A stretch of DNA of 64,000 nt, taken from Rothia nasisuis (GTDB taxonomy: Bacteria; Actinomycetota; Actinomycetes; Actinomycetales; Micrococcaceae). The notes under the pieces are model-generated. The model saw only the letters and a list, made by a program, of their open reading frames with translations. It made no database searches and was not told where the DNA came from. The translations under genes were made by a program, and so were the position numbers. Below are positions 42,187-52,600 of the stretch, piece by piece. How positions within the stretch are numbered: position 1 is the first letter of the stretch; each line of letters opens with the position of its first letter. The stretch spans positions 47,369 to 111,368 of the forward strand of contig NZ_CAKMSB010000009.1 in NCBI RefSeq assembly GCF_928381405.1, in the 5' to 3' direction.

Positions 42187-43275
42187 CTAGTTTTCGCAGG
42201 TGGGGAAGGTTGCAGGGTTCTCACCTTGGCCGATACGGGTCACCGCATCTTCCGCTTCGGCCAGAGTAGCGACCTTGACGACGTTGAGGTTACGTGGAAC
42301 ATTGCCCACCACTTCATCGCAGTTGGCTTCAGGGGCTAGGAAGACGGTGGCACCGGCGTCCGCAGCGCCCCACATCTTCTGCTCAACACCCCCGATGGGG
42401 CCCACTGTGCCATCTGAATCGATGGTTCCCGTGCCCGCAAAATGCACACCCCCGGTCATCTCACCCGGGGTGAGCTCGTCCATAATACCCAGAGCAAACA
42501 TCATGCCCGCTGAGGGGCCGCCGACCTCTTCCAGGCCGTAGTTGACGGTCAGGGGAAAGTCAAAGGAGCGGGCAATGTAGAGCCCCAGAACGTAGCTCTC
42601 ACTCTGCTCGTTGTAAGTGGGAGTGATGGTCACGGTACGTTCTTGACCATCTCGGCTGAGGGTAAGATCAACAGGCTCTCCGCCGGCGGCGTTAACACCC
42701 TCCGTCAGTTTCGTGTACCCCGTTAACGTTTGGCCATTGATGGCGATTACCAGGTCATCGGTCTCTACCAGGCCCGTGCTGGGGCTACCTTCAACTAAAC
42801 CTGAAACCTTCAGGGTCTCGGTATAGCCAATGCCCAGCTGGGTGAGAGCAGCAGCCTGCGCAACCTCCTGTGAGTTGGTCATGTCGGCGGTGTTCTGGGC
42901 CGTCACTTCCTCGTGGGTCAGCGCGGGATCGTAGACCAAGTCACTCGGAAGCACGGTAGTGGAGTCCTCGAGCCAGGTAGCTAGAGCACCAATCGCGAAC
43001 ATCGAAGAGTTCGGCCCACCTGCTACGGATACAGTGGTCATATCAAGGTTGCCGCTAACAGGGTAGGTCTGGGCGCCCTCAATCTCAATGAGATTCTTGT
43101 TATTGAATTCTCCAATGGTATTGAACGCAGGGCCAGGTGATTCGGTAACAAAATTAACCGGCATCATCAGGGCAACCGCAGTGAGGCCCACTGTACCCAA
43201 AGCCGCTACCCTGCCAAGATTCAAACCGCGGGCACGGTTGTGCTGCGGTGTCTGTTCCCTGCTCGATAAAACCAT
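42187..43275 (-). CDS. PDZ- and Lon-type membrane serine protease (YlbL family)
   Basis: The 362-residue protein has an N-terminal membrane helix (about 25-45), an extracellular PDZ domain (about 140-215) and a C-terminal S16 (Lon-like) protease domain with Ser in EVGGPSAGMMFALG and Lys in GPIGGVEQKMWGA, the catalytic dyad. It would process or degrade envelope proteins. It lies between the UPF0182 gene and a divergent metalloprotease gene. A 187-nt gap separates it from UPF0182. Confidence 0.92.
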   Translation of the reverse strand: MVLSSREQTPQHNRARGLNLGRVAALGTVGLTAVALMMPVNFVTESPGPAFNTIGEFNNKNLIEIEGAQTYPVSGNLDMTTVSVAGGPNSSMFAIGALATWLEDSTTVLPSDLVYDPALTHEEVTAQNTADMTNSQEVAQAAALTQLGIGYTETLKVSGLVEGSPSTGLVETDDLVIAINGQTLTGYTKLTEGVNAAGGEPVDLTLSRDGQERTVTITPTYNEQSESYVLGLYIARSFDFPLTVNYGLEEVGGPSAGMMFALGIMDELTPGEMTGGVHFAGTGTIDSDGTVGPIGGVEQKMWGAADAGATVFLAPEANCDEVVGNVPRNLNVVKVATLAEAEDAVTRIGQGENPATFPTCEN

Positions 43276-43416
43276 AGAAACAAGGTTACTCGAAAACCCG
43301 GAGCTCCCCTCGCCCCTCAGTAAATTCTCACTCGGCTCACGGCTAAAAGCAGAGACCTACCGTTGTGCAGGCAAGTAGGCTAGAAGACAGGTACGGGCGC
43401 GAAGCGCCGCAGCGAC

Positions 43417-44814
43417 GTGGAAAAGAGGCTGACCGTGAATTCCAACCCCCATGACCCTTCAGGGCGCGACCCCCTTGAAGAGTTCATCAAGCGCCTAACC
43501 GAACAGGGCTTTGACCTCTCAGCCATGGATGGCACAGCAGGTTTCGATGCCGATGCCTTCAGAAACATGGGTATGCCTCTTGACCCCGCCATGCTCTCGG
43601 GTATCTTCGCGCAGATTAACTCCATGATGAGCGCCCAGGGGTCTGACGAGCCTGTCAACTGGGACATGGCCAAGCAGCATGCCCGCCAAGTGCTGGCTAT
43701 GGGCGAGGACCCCTCCATTACGTCCTCACAGGTAGGGGCTGTTCGTGACGCTGCCGCCCTGGCTGATCTCTGGCTCGACCCCGTCACCCTCTTTGAGCGC
43801 CCCAACTTCGGTGTTGAAGCCTGGTCAAAGGCCGAATGGGTGGAGAACTCGTTTACCACCTGGAAAGACATCGCCGGGCCGGTTGCTGAAGAGGTCTCCT
43901 CTGCCATGAATTCTTCGATTCAGCAACAGATGCCCGAAGAGATGGCCAGCCTGCTCGGTGGGGGTGCTATCTTTACGGGACTGGGCGGCATGATGTTTGG
44001 CATGCAGATGGGTCAGGCCATTGGCAGGCTCGCTGAGGAGGTCGTGTCATCAACAGATATTGGTATACCTCTGGCTCAGGGGCGATCTGCCCTGCTTCCC
44101 GGTGGCGTCGCTGCCTTTGGTGAAGGCCTTGAGGTTCCAGCCCAGGAGGTGGCGCTCTATCTGGCCGTACGCGAGGCCGCCCTGATTCGTCTGCACAAGG
44201 CTCACCCCTGGTTACGCGAGGATATCATTGAGCTCATTAAGCGTTTCTCACGCGGTATCCATGTAGACGTCGAACGGATGCAGCAGGCGGCCAACGATAT
44301 CGACTTTGACCCTGCCAACCCCGAGGCCATGATGGAAGCCTTTGGCGGCGACATGTTCAAGCCCCAGCTCACCGAGGATCAGCAGCTCGCTCTTGACCGC
44401 CTCGAAACCCTGCTCGCTCTCATCGAAGGCTGGGTCGGCCTCATCACTGAGCAGGCCACCCAAAACCTGCCGATGGCACCCCAGCTGGCTGAGACTATGG
44501 CCCGCCGCCGAGCCACCGGCGGCCCCGCTGAGCATGCTTTCTCCCAACTCGTTGGCCTTGAGCTCCGCCCCCGTAAAATGCGTGAGGCCCTAGCCTTCTG
44601 GCGTCATTACGAAGAACAGCACGGCTTCGAGGCTCGCGATCAGCTCTGGGAAGGCCCCGAAACTCTACCTACCGGAGAAGACCTGGACGATCCTGCTGGC
44701 TTCACCTCCCGCCGCGCCCTGCTCACCGCCAGCGAAGATGAGTTCGACGCCGCGCTCGAGAAGCTCCTGGCAGGCGGGTACGATGAGCCACATGAAAGCA
44801 AGGACGAGCAGTAG
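43417..44814 (+). CDS. DUF2342 zinc-dependent metalloprotease-like protein
   Basis: The 465-residue protein (GTG 43417; GTG 43435 is an alternative) matches the zincin-like type 2 family DUF2342: LYLAVREAALIRLHKAHPWLREDI near residue 245 replaces the usual HExxH with the family's E..H/PW pattern, and the C-terminal FSQLVGLELRPRKMREALAFW is also typical. The family was once tied to F420 biosynthesis; no clear substrate is known. It is divergent from the PDZ-Lon gene and convergent with the YgjP-like gene. Confidence 0.88.
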   Translation: MEKRLTVNSNPHDPSGRDPLEEFIKRLTEQGFDLSAMDGTAGFDADAFRNMGMPLDPAMLSGIFAQINSMMSAQGSDEPVNWDMAKQHARQVLAMGEDPSITSSQVGAVRDAAALADLWLDPVTLFERPNFGVEAWSKAEWVENSFTTWKDIAGPVAEEVSSAMNSSIQQQMPEEMASLLGGGAIFTGLGGMMFGMQMGQAIGRLAEEVVSSTDIGIPLAQGRSALLPGGVAAFGEGLEVPAQEVALYLAVREAALIRLHKAHPWLREDIIELIKRFSRGIHVDVERMQQAANDIDFDPANPEAMMEAFGGDMFKPQLTEDQQLALDRLETLLALIEGWVGLITEQATQNLPMAPQLAETMARRRATGGPAEHAFSQLVGLELRPRKMREALAFWRHYEEQHGFEARDQLWEGPETLPTGEDLDDPAGFTSRRALLTASEDEFDAALEKLLAGGYDEPHESKDEQ

Positions 44815-44829
44815 CAGCCGCGGGTACTA

Positions 44830-45396
44830 CTAGCTACCTTCCTGTGGCCGCTGCCCGAAGGTCACACCCTCCAGAAAGCCCCGCGCTTTCTCCAGATGCG
44901 GGTAGCGGGCTTCAAGTACGCGGAAAGCCGAAGAATGGTTAGGTTCCACAAGATGGCACAGCTCGTGGAAAATCACCGAGTCGAGAGCATAGTCAGGTGC
45001 CCCCTGGAGAACGTGCGAGATACGGATGGTGCGCCCGCCAGGGGTCGCTGACCCCCAGCGGTACTTCTGGTTAGTGACCCAGCGAACTGAAGCCGGCGCA
45101 GGAGCTTCTGGCAGGTAGGTCTCACGAAGGTACCGTGCCCGCTCCCCCAAGAAGTCATCTGAGGCATCGCGGCGCGAACGGGCGGCCAGGTGAGCCCGGC
45201 GGGCAGCCACCTTGGGAAGCAGATGAGCCAGGTACTCCTCAACCTCACCGCGAGTAGCCCGCGCAGGAACCAACAGCCGTACCCTCCCACCCGGGAGCGG
45301 CTGCGCCTGCACCGTGCGGGTACGGCGAGCGGAGCGGACGACCTCTACCTCGGGCCGGTTCTCGGTCGCAGGGAGCACCTCGGTACGGGTAGCCAT
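44830..45396 (-). CDS. YgjP-like metallopeptidase (M48/WLM group)
   Basis: The 188-residue protein has the zinc motif HELCH in SVIFHELCHLVEPNHSSAF (about residues 137-155) and the preceding RWGSATPGGRTIRIS strand, both typical of the YgjP/DUF45 family. It has no signal peptide. The substrate is not known. Its start is shared with the stop of the helicase gene (1-nt overlap), so they form one leftward unit. Confidence 0.88.
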   Translation of the reverse strand: MATRTEVLPATENRPEVEVVRSARRTRTVQAQPLPGGRVRLLVPARATRGEVEEYLAHLLPKVAARRAHLAARSRRDASDDFLGERARYLRETYLPEAPAPASVRWVTNQKYRWGSATPGGRTIRISHVLQGAPDYALDSVIFHELCHLVEPNHSSAFRVLEARYPHLEKARGFLEGVTFGQRPQEGS

Positions 45397-47222
45397 CAGA
45401 CTCCCCGCGGTGCAAGGTCGTCAATGAACCGGGAACGCCTGCGGCTGGCGCGCCCTCCCGGTGTGCGTGAGCGGGACCAGGTGAGAGTCACATGAGAACG
45501 GGCGCGGGTAATTCCCACATAGAAAAGACGGCGCTCCTCATCGATTTCATCTGAAGTCTGGGCAAAGGAGATAGGCATGAGTCCCTCAGAGAGCCCCACC
45601 AGAAAAACAGCCTCCCATTCCAGGCCCTTAGCCGAGTGCAAGGAGGCCAGGGTCACCCCGTTCAGCGAAGGTGCATCGCGGTGCTGCGACCGTTGAATCA
45701 GTACCGCTACCAGTTCATAGATGGTCAGGGCAGGTGGCAGCTCACTGGCCCCGTTGGCACGGGCCTGTTCACGGGCGTCCTCGCGCTCAGCAACCAGCCG
45801 GTCAGCCAAAGAAACGAGCGTCTCTAAGGACTCCCAGCGGGCGCGCTCCTGCCCGCTACGCTGCGGGGCTTGGGCAGACCAGCCCAGATTTTTGAGATTG
45901 TCACGCACCAGCTGGGGCACAGAGTCGGACGCTTCGGCCCCCTTCGCCGCCCCCTGTAGCATGGATAGGGCGGCGCGGACCTCTGCCCGGTCAAAGAACT
46001 GTTCGGCACCGCGAAGCTGATAACTGATACCCGCGTCGGTGAGGGCCTGTTCAATAGCTGCTGACTGGGAGTTAGTGCGGTAGAGTACAGCGATATCAGC
46101 GGGCGCGACCCCGCCCCTGTCTATGAGGTCTTTGATGTCCTCGGCAACGCCGAGGGCCTCCTGTTCGTCGTCCGCGTACTCAAACCACTCAGGGGCTGCC
46201 CCCGCCGGACGCTGTGACACCAGTTGCAGAGGCGGAGCCCAGGAGAATTTGGTTGAATCTGGCTGAGCCTTGCGGGTGGCTAGGAGCCTGTTAGCCAGGT
46301 CGACGACCTGTGGGGTGGAGCGGTAGTCGCGCACTAGTTTGACCAGGGTAGCACCCTCAAAACGGGTACGAAATTCAAGGAGGTGGCGGCTGGTGGCCCC
46401 GGCAAAGGAATAGATGGTCTGCGAGGCATCTCCCACCACGCAGATATCATCGCGGCGGCCCAGCCAGGCCTCAAGGAGTCGCTGTTGAAGGGGCGAGACG
46501 TCCTGATACTCATCGACCACGAAATGGCGGTATTGCTGATGAATCTGCGCGGCTATATCAGGATTTTCCTCAATAATCGCAACGGTCAGAAGCAGAATAT
46601 CTTCGAAGTCTATGACGTTGCGTTCGTCCTTAAGTTCCTCGTAGGTGCGGAGCAGACGCACCAGGTCGACAGGCGAGAGGTTAGAGGGCAGCTCACGGTC
46701 AGCCAGGTGGGGCCTGAGGGTGTCAGCGGTCAGCATGGAGACTTTGGCCCACTCAATCTCGCTGGCCACATCGCGCACAACAGCGCGGTCCGTCGCCAGC
46801 CCCAGTCGCCTGGCTGCCTCAATAATAAACTGGGACTTGTTTTTCATAATCTCCGGTAGAGCACCGCCGATGGCCTGGGGCCAGAAGTAGCGCAGCTGTG
46901 ACAGTGCGGCAGAGTGGAAGGTTCGGGCAACCACCCCGGCTGCACCCAGTTGCCGTAGACGCACCTTCATCTCCTCGGCCGCGCGCGTGGTGAAGGTCAG
47001 GGCCAAGACTGCTTGCGGGTTGTAGCGGTTAATAGCGATACCGTAGGCGATGCGGTGGGTAATGGCTCGGGTCTTACCCGTACCGGCGCCCGCCATCACG
47101 CACATGGGGCCGGTTAGCTCGGTAGCCACGCGGCGTTGCTCAGGGTCAAGCCCCTCAAGAATGGCCTCGGGGTTTGGCGGAGCCAGAGCGATAGCCTGGG
47201 CTCGCAAACGATCCTGTCTCAT
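45396..47222 (-). CDS. UvrD/Rep-type DNA helicase (UvrD2-like, without HRDC)
   Basis: I place the start at ATG 47222 behind GGGGAGGAACC (608 residues). The superfamily 1A motifs are present: Walker A AGAGTGKT near residue 48, Walker B HFVVDEYQDVSPLQQ, motif III GDASQTIYSFAGA, motif V ASLHSAKGLEWEAVFLVG and motif VI EERRLFYVGITRARSH. Mycobacterial UvrD2 has a tetracysteine and HRDC tail; here the protein ends about 25 residues after motif VI, so those parts are absent. It lies in the adnA-adnB-nudC-uvrD2 block. Confidence 0.92.
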   Translation of the reverse strand: MRQDRLRAQAIALAPPNPEAILEGLDPEQRRVATELTGPMCVMAGAGTGKTRAITHRIAYGIAINRYNPQAVLALTFTTRAAEEMKVRLRQLGAAGVVARTFHSAALSQLRYFWPQAIGGALPEIMKNKSQFIIEAARRLGLATDRAVVRDVASEIEWAKVSMLTADTLRPHLADRELPSNLSPVDLVRLLRTYEELKDERNVIDFEDILLLTVAIIEENPDIAAQIHQQYRHFVVDEYQDVSPLQQRLLEAWLGRRDDICVVGDASQTIYSFAGATSRHLLEFRTRFEGATLVKLVRDYRSTPQVVDLANRLLATRKAQPDSTKFSWAPPLQLVSQRPAGAAPEWFEYADDEQEALGVAEDIKDLIDRGGVAPADIAVLYRTNSQSAAIEQALTDAGISYQLRGAEQFFDRAEVRAALSMLQGAAKGAEASDSVPQLVRDNLKNLGWSAQAPQRSGQERARWESLETLVSLADRLVAEREDAREQARANGASELPPALTIYELVAVLIQRSQHRDAPSLNGVTLASLHSAKGLEWEAVFLVGLSEGLMPISFAQTSDEIDEERRLFYVGITRARSHVTLTWSRSRTPGGRASRRRSRFIDDLAPRGV

Positions 47223-47312
47223 GGTTCCTCCCCGTGCTCTCGCGCAACCGCGCCTGATGTGCCGGTGCTGCCCATCAGCGTCACACACCGGCTCTCTAGT
47301 CTACCGCCTCTC

Positions 47313-48566
47313 TCAGCTCTCGGTATCGAGCGAGAAACCCAACCACAACTCAATTAGACGGCGGGAGATAGAGCTGGGCCCGGGTAGAATCACCTGCTGG
47401 TGACGGTAGGCAGCCACCAGCTCATCGCGGGAAAACCAGCGGAGTGTTTCAATCTCGGCGCCGTCTGCCCGCACCTGCTGCGGGTTGGAAAGTTCAGCTA
47501 GAAAGCCACACATGAGCGAGCGCGGGAAGGGCCAGGGCTGCGAACCCACATAACGCAGGCTGGCTACGTGCCCGCCACATTCCTCGTAGACCTCCCGTAA
47601 CACAGCTGTTTCAAGGGCCTCGCCGCCCTCCACGAACCCGGCGAAGGTTGAAAAACGCCCCGGCCCCCAGGCTCGTGCCTGGCCAAGCAGGATTTTTTCG
47701 GTGCCCTCGCTCTGGGCGGTGACGGCCGTGATGACAGCGGGGTCTGTGCGGGGGAAGAGTTCCCTGCCGTTCTCAGCGCTGCGAACCCACCCCCCACAGC
47801 GGGCGTAGGTGGGCTGGCCGGTTGCGGCATCGAATCCAGTGGCCCTGTGCCAGGAGGCCAAGGACGCTGCCGCTACTAGGACTTCTCCCCACTCAAACGC
47901 CGGGCCCTGCCCCGAGTAGCCATAACCGGCATAGTCACGCACCGGCACCCAGGTTCCCCCGGTGCGGGCGGCAAGCACATCGGCGGTGCTCTCTTCTTCG
48001 TTCTCAAGGCCCTGCAGGTTGAGCTGGCCGAGGTCAAGAAAGCGTTCGAAAGCTCCGGTGAGGGCCAGCGTTGGCTGTTCATCTGAAATATCGGTGAGCA
48101 AGCCGGACGCTGGTGCCCGGCACCCAGCCCACAAGAGAGTGGGATGCTGGTGATAGTCGGCTTCCGTATAGTTGAGCAGGTCATGACTTTTCAGTTTGAA
48201 GGCGGTAGCTAGGTCGAGGGGCTCTGCAGCCTGCCCGTCGGAGCCTTCAACAGATTCTGCCGGGCCCAGCAGGATTCGCCCTTGATCGAGAGCCAGCAGA
48301 ACCGGGCGGTGCCCCCAGGGGTAGCTAGCTCGCTGCCGTCCGCTCAGCTGCTCCGGCCCCATCACCAGAGCCCTACCCACGGCACCGAAGAAGCCGGGGG
48401 CCTCTTTTAACACCCCGGTTCTACGTACTCGGTCGGTGACTAGAGGGAGACGCCCCAGCGGCGAAAACCAGCTGTGTTCACGGCCCTGGGCATCGGCGTC
48501 CTCGCTCCCGGTTGTATCTGTGGCCTGCGAGTTACCCGCTAAATCCCTAACATTTTGGCCCCGCAT
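47313..48566 (-). CDS. nudC: NAD(+) diphosphatase (NudC-like Nudix hydrolase)
   Basis: With ATG 48566 (AGGGG upstream) the protein has 417 residues; ATG 48611 is possible, but it would overlap the start of the divergent gene. The Nudix box GFVEGGEALETAVLREVYEE and the NudC signature SQPWPFPRSLMCGF specify NADH/NAD-cap hydrolysis. The four zinc cysteines of E. coli NudC are reduced to one (YARCGGW), so the zinc ribbon is probably not formed. An N-terminal domain of about 190 residues is poorly conserved. It lies downstream of adnB on the same strand, beyond the phosphotransferase gene on the other strand. Confidence 0.88.
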   Translation of the reverse strand: MRGQNVRDLAGNSQATDTTGSEDADAQGREHSWFSPLGRLPLVTDRVRRTGVLKEAPGFFGAVGRALVMGPEQLSGRQRASYPWGHRPVLLALDQGRILLGPAESVEGSDGQAAEPLDLATAFKLKSHDLLNYTEADYHQHPTLLWAGCRAPASGLLTDISDEQPTLALTGAFERFLDLGQLNLQGLENEEESTADVLAARTGGTWVPVRDYAGYGYSGQGPAFEWGEVLVAAASLASWHRATGFDAATGQPTYARCGGWVRSAENGRELFPRTDPAVITAVTAQSEGTEKILLGQARAWGPGRFSTFAGFVEGGEALETAVLREVYEECGGHVASLRYVGSQPWPFPRSLMCGFLAELSNPQQVRADGAEIETLRWFSRDELVAAYRHQQVILPGPSSISRRLIELWLGFSLDTES

Positions 48567-48604
48567 CAGCTGCACCCCTTTAAATCTCTTGTACCCTTGA
48601 ATAT

Positions 48605-49588
48605 GTGACATCAACACCGCTTCAACTTGCCGCAATCGTATCAGCTGGGGTGCCCGGTCTCTACCCCGTTGCTGCCCTGCCCTCAGCTGACGACGCCTTG
48701 GACTTTGACTCAGCTATCATCATTGACTCAGCTAACAAGCGCTGGCGTGTGCGTGCCCCCAAACACCCCGAAGCCAGTGTGCGTCTCGAAGCTGAGCACG
48801 TCATCTTACAATCTTTCACACCCGGCCTGCGTGCCCGGCTCCCCTTCTTAGTGCCCACCATCGTTGGCACTGTACCGCTAGACGGGCGGCATGCTTTTAT
48901 CTACTCCCACAATCCCGGCAGTCACTACGACATTGACGGCCTCGCTGGCCTCTGCCAGAACATACAGGACGGGCCGGGCAACATTGCCGACGATATCGCC
49001 CACACCATTGCCACTATCCACGCCTTTCCCACCACAATCGTGGAGAGCGCTGACTTGCCGGTCTACACCTGCCAGCAGATTCGCGAGCGCCGCCTGGCGG
49101 AACTCGATTTAGCGGTAGCTACCGGTAAGGTGCCCTCGGGCCTGCTCACTCGCTGGGAGCAGCAACTCAATAATTCTGCTCTGTGGAGCTTCAACCCCCG
49201 CGTTGTCCACGGTGACTTCAACGAAGATAATCTGGTACTTGACCAGAAGAAGATTGTTGAAATCACGGGCTGGTCTGAGGTCTGCGTGGGTGACCCCGCA
49301 ACAGACTTCACCTGGCTTTTTGCCAGCGAGGACCCTCTCTTCCGCGAACGCGTTTTCGAGGCCTACCGCAGGGAGATGCCCCAGGAGCCAGACCGCCACC
49401 TTGAAACCCGCGCCAATCTCTACGCAGAGTTCGGCCTGGCTCAGTGGCTTATTCGCGGTGTGGAACTCGAAGACCGGGTCATGGTTTCAGAGGCTGTTTC
49501 TATGCTGAATCACCTCGAAGCTGACTTGCGTGCCGTGGACGCTCTCGATCCTCCCCTTCCCGAAGAGAAGCCGCAGCCGCTGGACTAA
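48605..49588 (+). CDS. APH-type phosphotransferase
   Basis: The 327-residue protein belongs to the aminoglycoside/choline kinase-like fold: an N lobe with RVRAPKHPEASVRLEAEHVIL, the catalytic loop VVHGDFNEDNLVLD (about 198-211) with its Asp and Asn, and the metal-binding VGDPATDFTWLF (about 230-241). The substrate is unknown, and a housekeeping small molecule is more likely than an antibiotic given its fixed place in the adnAB-nudC block. The GTG start stands 7 nt after TACCCT (48592-48597), so the mRNA may be leaderless. Confidence 0.82.
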   Translation: MTSTPLQLAAIVSAGVPGLYPVAALPSADDALDFDSAIIIDSANKRWRVRAPKHPEASVRLEAEHVILQSFTPGLRARLPFLVPTIVGTVPLDGRHAFIYSHNPGSHYDIDGLAGLCQNIQDGPGNIADDIAHTIATIHAFPTTIVESADLPVYTCQQIRERRLAELDLAVATGKVPSGLLTRWEQQLNNSALWSFNPRVVHGDFNEDNLVLDQKKIVEITGWSEVCVGDPATDFTWLFASEDPLFRERVFEAYRREMPQEPDRHLETRANLYAEFGLAQWLIRGVELEDRVMVSEAVSMLNHLEADLRAVDALDPPLPEEKPQPLD

Positions 49589-49652
49589 AATCTAGCTCCC
49601 CTCTTCGTGTGTGCTGCGGCCCTGCCCGCTGGTACCCACCAGTGAAAACTTT

Positions 49653-52600
49653 TCACCGATTCAGTTTTTCGGCTTTGGCTAGGGCACGGGCTAGCTCCTC
49701 TCGTGTTGAGAAATGGGTGACCTCAACGGTCTGCCCGGTTGATGCGTAAAAGAAAAAGGCCTCAACGTTTTCTGTGGTTACTCCCATGAGCTGGGCAAAA
49801 CCCAAGCGGTAGAAGGAGAGCTGCACCGACCGGTTCTTGAGCTCCTTCTTAGTCCGGGGGGGCCGGCCTGTTTTCCAGTCAACGAGCTGCCAGACGATCT
49901 TATCTTCACCGTCTGTCCGCGTGAAAATAGCGTCGATGCGGCCGCGCACAGTTACTCCGCCCACCGGGCTTTCGATGGGGTACTCCAGGGCCCAGGGCTG
50001 GCGGTCTGCCCACTCACTGGATAAGAAGTTTTCGCGGAGGGCGGGCAGGTTGAGTTCTTCGTCGCTGGCGTCATCGTCAAAGTCCTCATCGATATCAAGC
50101 ATGCCGCTCATTCCGAAGTGTTCCTCTACCCAGGCGTGGAAGATGGTGCCCTGGCGGGCGGCGATGCCGGGGCGGGCTGGCATGGGGCGGCGGAGACGGT
50201 CTACCACCTGTTGAGGGTCAGCGACGAGGTTGACGAGCAGGGACGCTGACAGGTGCCCCGGTAGCTGGAAGGCCTGCTGTTCAGATGGGGCAGCTAGCAG
50301 ACTCAGAAGGAGCTCGGTCTCTTCTTGCCAGTTCTCAATGATTCTTGCCTGGTCAGAGAGCTCTCTGTCTGAGAGTTCGGGCAGAGAATCCGCGCCTTCA
50401 AGTGCCCGAGGGTTCAGCCCACCGCGCAGGACGTTCTGTGCGGCGCGCTCCACAACCTGGCGAGGGGTCAAGCCGGTGTGGCGGCCGACTGCTGTTCCGT
50501 GCGCCTGTTGGCCGGCGGAGGCTCCGGCTGCTTCCAGCTCTTCGAGGGACTCCCAGGTGGTAGCGGCTGGTCCGTTGAAGGGATCATAGGGCCAGGAGGC
50601 TACCGTGATAGCCGCTGACTGGGGGTTGCTCTCCCCTACCTGCTCTTCGGGCAGAGTTGAGATGCGCTGAGCAAGGGGGCAGTCAGTCTCGTAGAGTTCG
50701 CTGAGGAAGGGTGAGGCGGCACGCGGTTTGGTGCCGGTTCCCTTCCACGCAGAAGTGGTAAGCACCAGCAGGCTCCGGGCACGGGTAAATCCCACGTAGG
50801 CTAGGCGCCGTTCTTCATAGGTGCGGTGTTCAACGGCTTCCTCGGCGAGCTGGCTCATGAAGTCACCAAAATCGCTGAGGTTCTCGAAATCCTGACGCCA
50901 GCCCGGCAGATGGGTAAAGTCCCCGCGCAGAGGCCAGGGCAGGGTGTCGCCCCTCTTGGTCCAGCGTTCGTCCTTACGGTCGGGGAACTCACCCGCTGCG
51001 AGCCCCGGGATATAGACGTGATCCCATTCCAGCCCTTTTGAGGCGTGAACGGTCAGTAGCTGAACAGCGTCGTGCCGAGGGGCCTCAGCTGCCATTTCAA
51101 GGCCAGCCTCTTGGGCGGCAGCCGCATCGACCCAGGCTAGGAACCCGGTGATGCCGCTGGCGGATGCACCGGTAGCGCTCAGCGAGAACTGTACGGCCTC
51201 TTCACCTGCCTCAGGGTCAAGACCCGAGGCTGCGGCCTGGAGCAGGGCCGTCACCCGCGGGGCAGAGGACTCATAGGCCGCAGCCACATCGTAGAAGGCA
51301 TCTAGATGCCGGCGGGCTGTGGTAGAGCGAGCGCCCGGGCGGGCCGCAAGTTCAATGTCGAGGAGCAGGGTACGCTCAATTTCGGTCAGTAGCGTGGTGA
51401 GATGGTCAGTGGTGAACTGCCTCAGATGGGCTAGTTCGCCGGCAACCGAGCGGAGGCGGGCTAGCCCTTCGTCAGTGATAGTGCGCCCGGTGCGGGTTGA
51501 AGCCCATCCGGGCTGAGGCAGGTTTTCGAGCGCTTCAATCAGCGAGGAGCCGTCTGTGACATCTGGGGCAGCTGCCTCAAGTAGGCTGGTGAAATCGCGG
51601 ACGGTTTGCGGCTGAGGGGCCTGCCGCTTATCGGCCTGGGTTGTTCCGCGTTCTGCCTCCTGCATCGCATCCAGCATCTCCTGCTCAGCGCGCAGGGCGG
51701 CAGCGTCGGTTGTCATGCCGAATCTGATTTCGAGCTCGCGCCTGCGTTTGAGCTCGCTGGCCCACTCGCCGAAGGCCAGCAGGTCCGAAACCCCAAGGCG
51801 CCAGCGGGCGCCTGACAGAAGGCGCATGAGGGCATCCGAGCGGCCGGGGTCGCTCAGCACCCGCAAGACCGCCACGACATCAACAATTTCGGGGGTATCG
51901 AGCAGACCTCCCAGGCCAACTACCTGGTAGGGGACGCCCAGCTCATCAAAGGCTTCTTGCAGGGGCCCCATCATAGCACGCTTCTTGCAAAGCACAGCCA
52001 TGGTTGGCATCTCGGCTAATGGCCGCTGAGCCAAAGGGGCGCGCTGGTCTGCGATGAGCCGAGCAATGGCTCTGGCCTCATCCTGATCGGTCAGATACTC
52101 ACCTGCAAGAACCTGCCCCTCGGTAGCTTGAGGCCGGGGCACGAGGTCTGGCACGCCGATACGTTGAGGGACGCTGACCCAGGTGGGGGCTACGGCCAGG
52201 GGTGCGGCAACCCGGTTGGCTGTAGCCAGAATTGAAGCGTCATTACGCCAGGCCACGGTTAGGTAGCTGGCGGTGGGATCCTCGGCGGGGAAATAGTCGT
52301 AGAAGCTAAAGAGCTGGCCGTCAGAGGCCCCCCGAAAGCCGTAGATGGACTGTTTGGGGTCGCCCACAGCCATCACGGGGTGCGGCTCTCGCCCGTGAGT
52401 AGCTCCGAAGAGGTCAGAGAAGAGTTGCATCTGGGCATGGGAGGTATCTTGGAATTCATCGAGCAGAACAACTTTGAATCGCTGCCGTTCGGTAGCTGTT
52501 GCCTGGGGAACCCGCCTGGCGATCCGGGCCGCATGTGCGAGCAGGTCACCGTAGTCTATCACCTGCATACGACGTTTGACGGTGAGATACCTTTTGACCA

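Noticed and set aside
49642..49656. Dyad GTGAAAA-C-TTTTCAC as a terminator or operator
   Set aside because: It overlaps the end of adnB, is AT-rich and weak, and has no further support.
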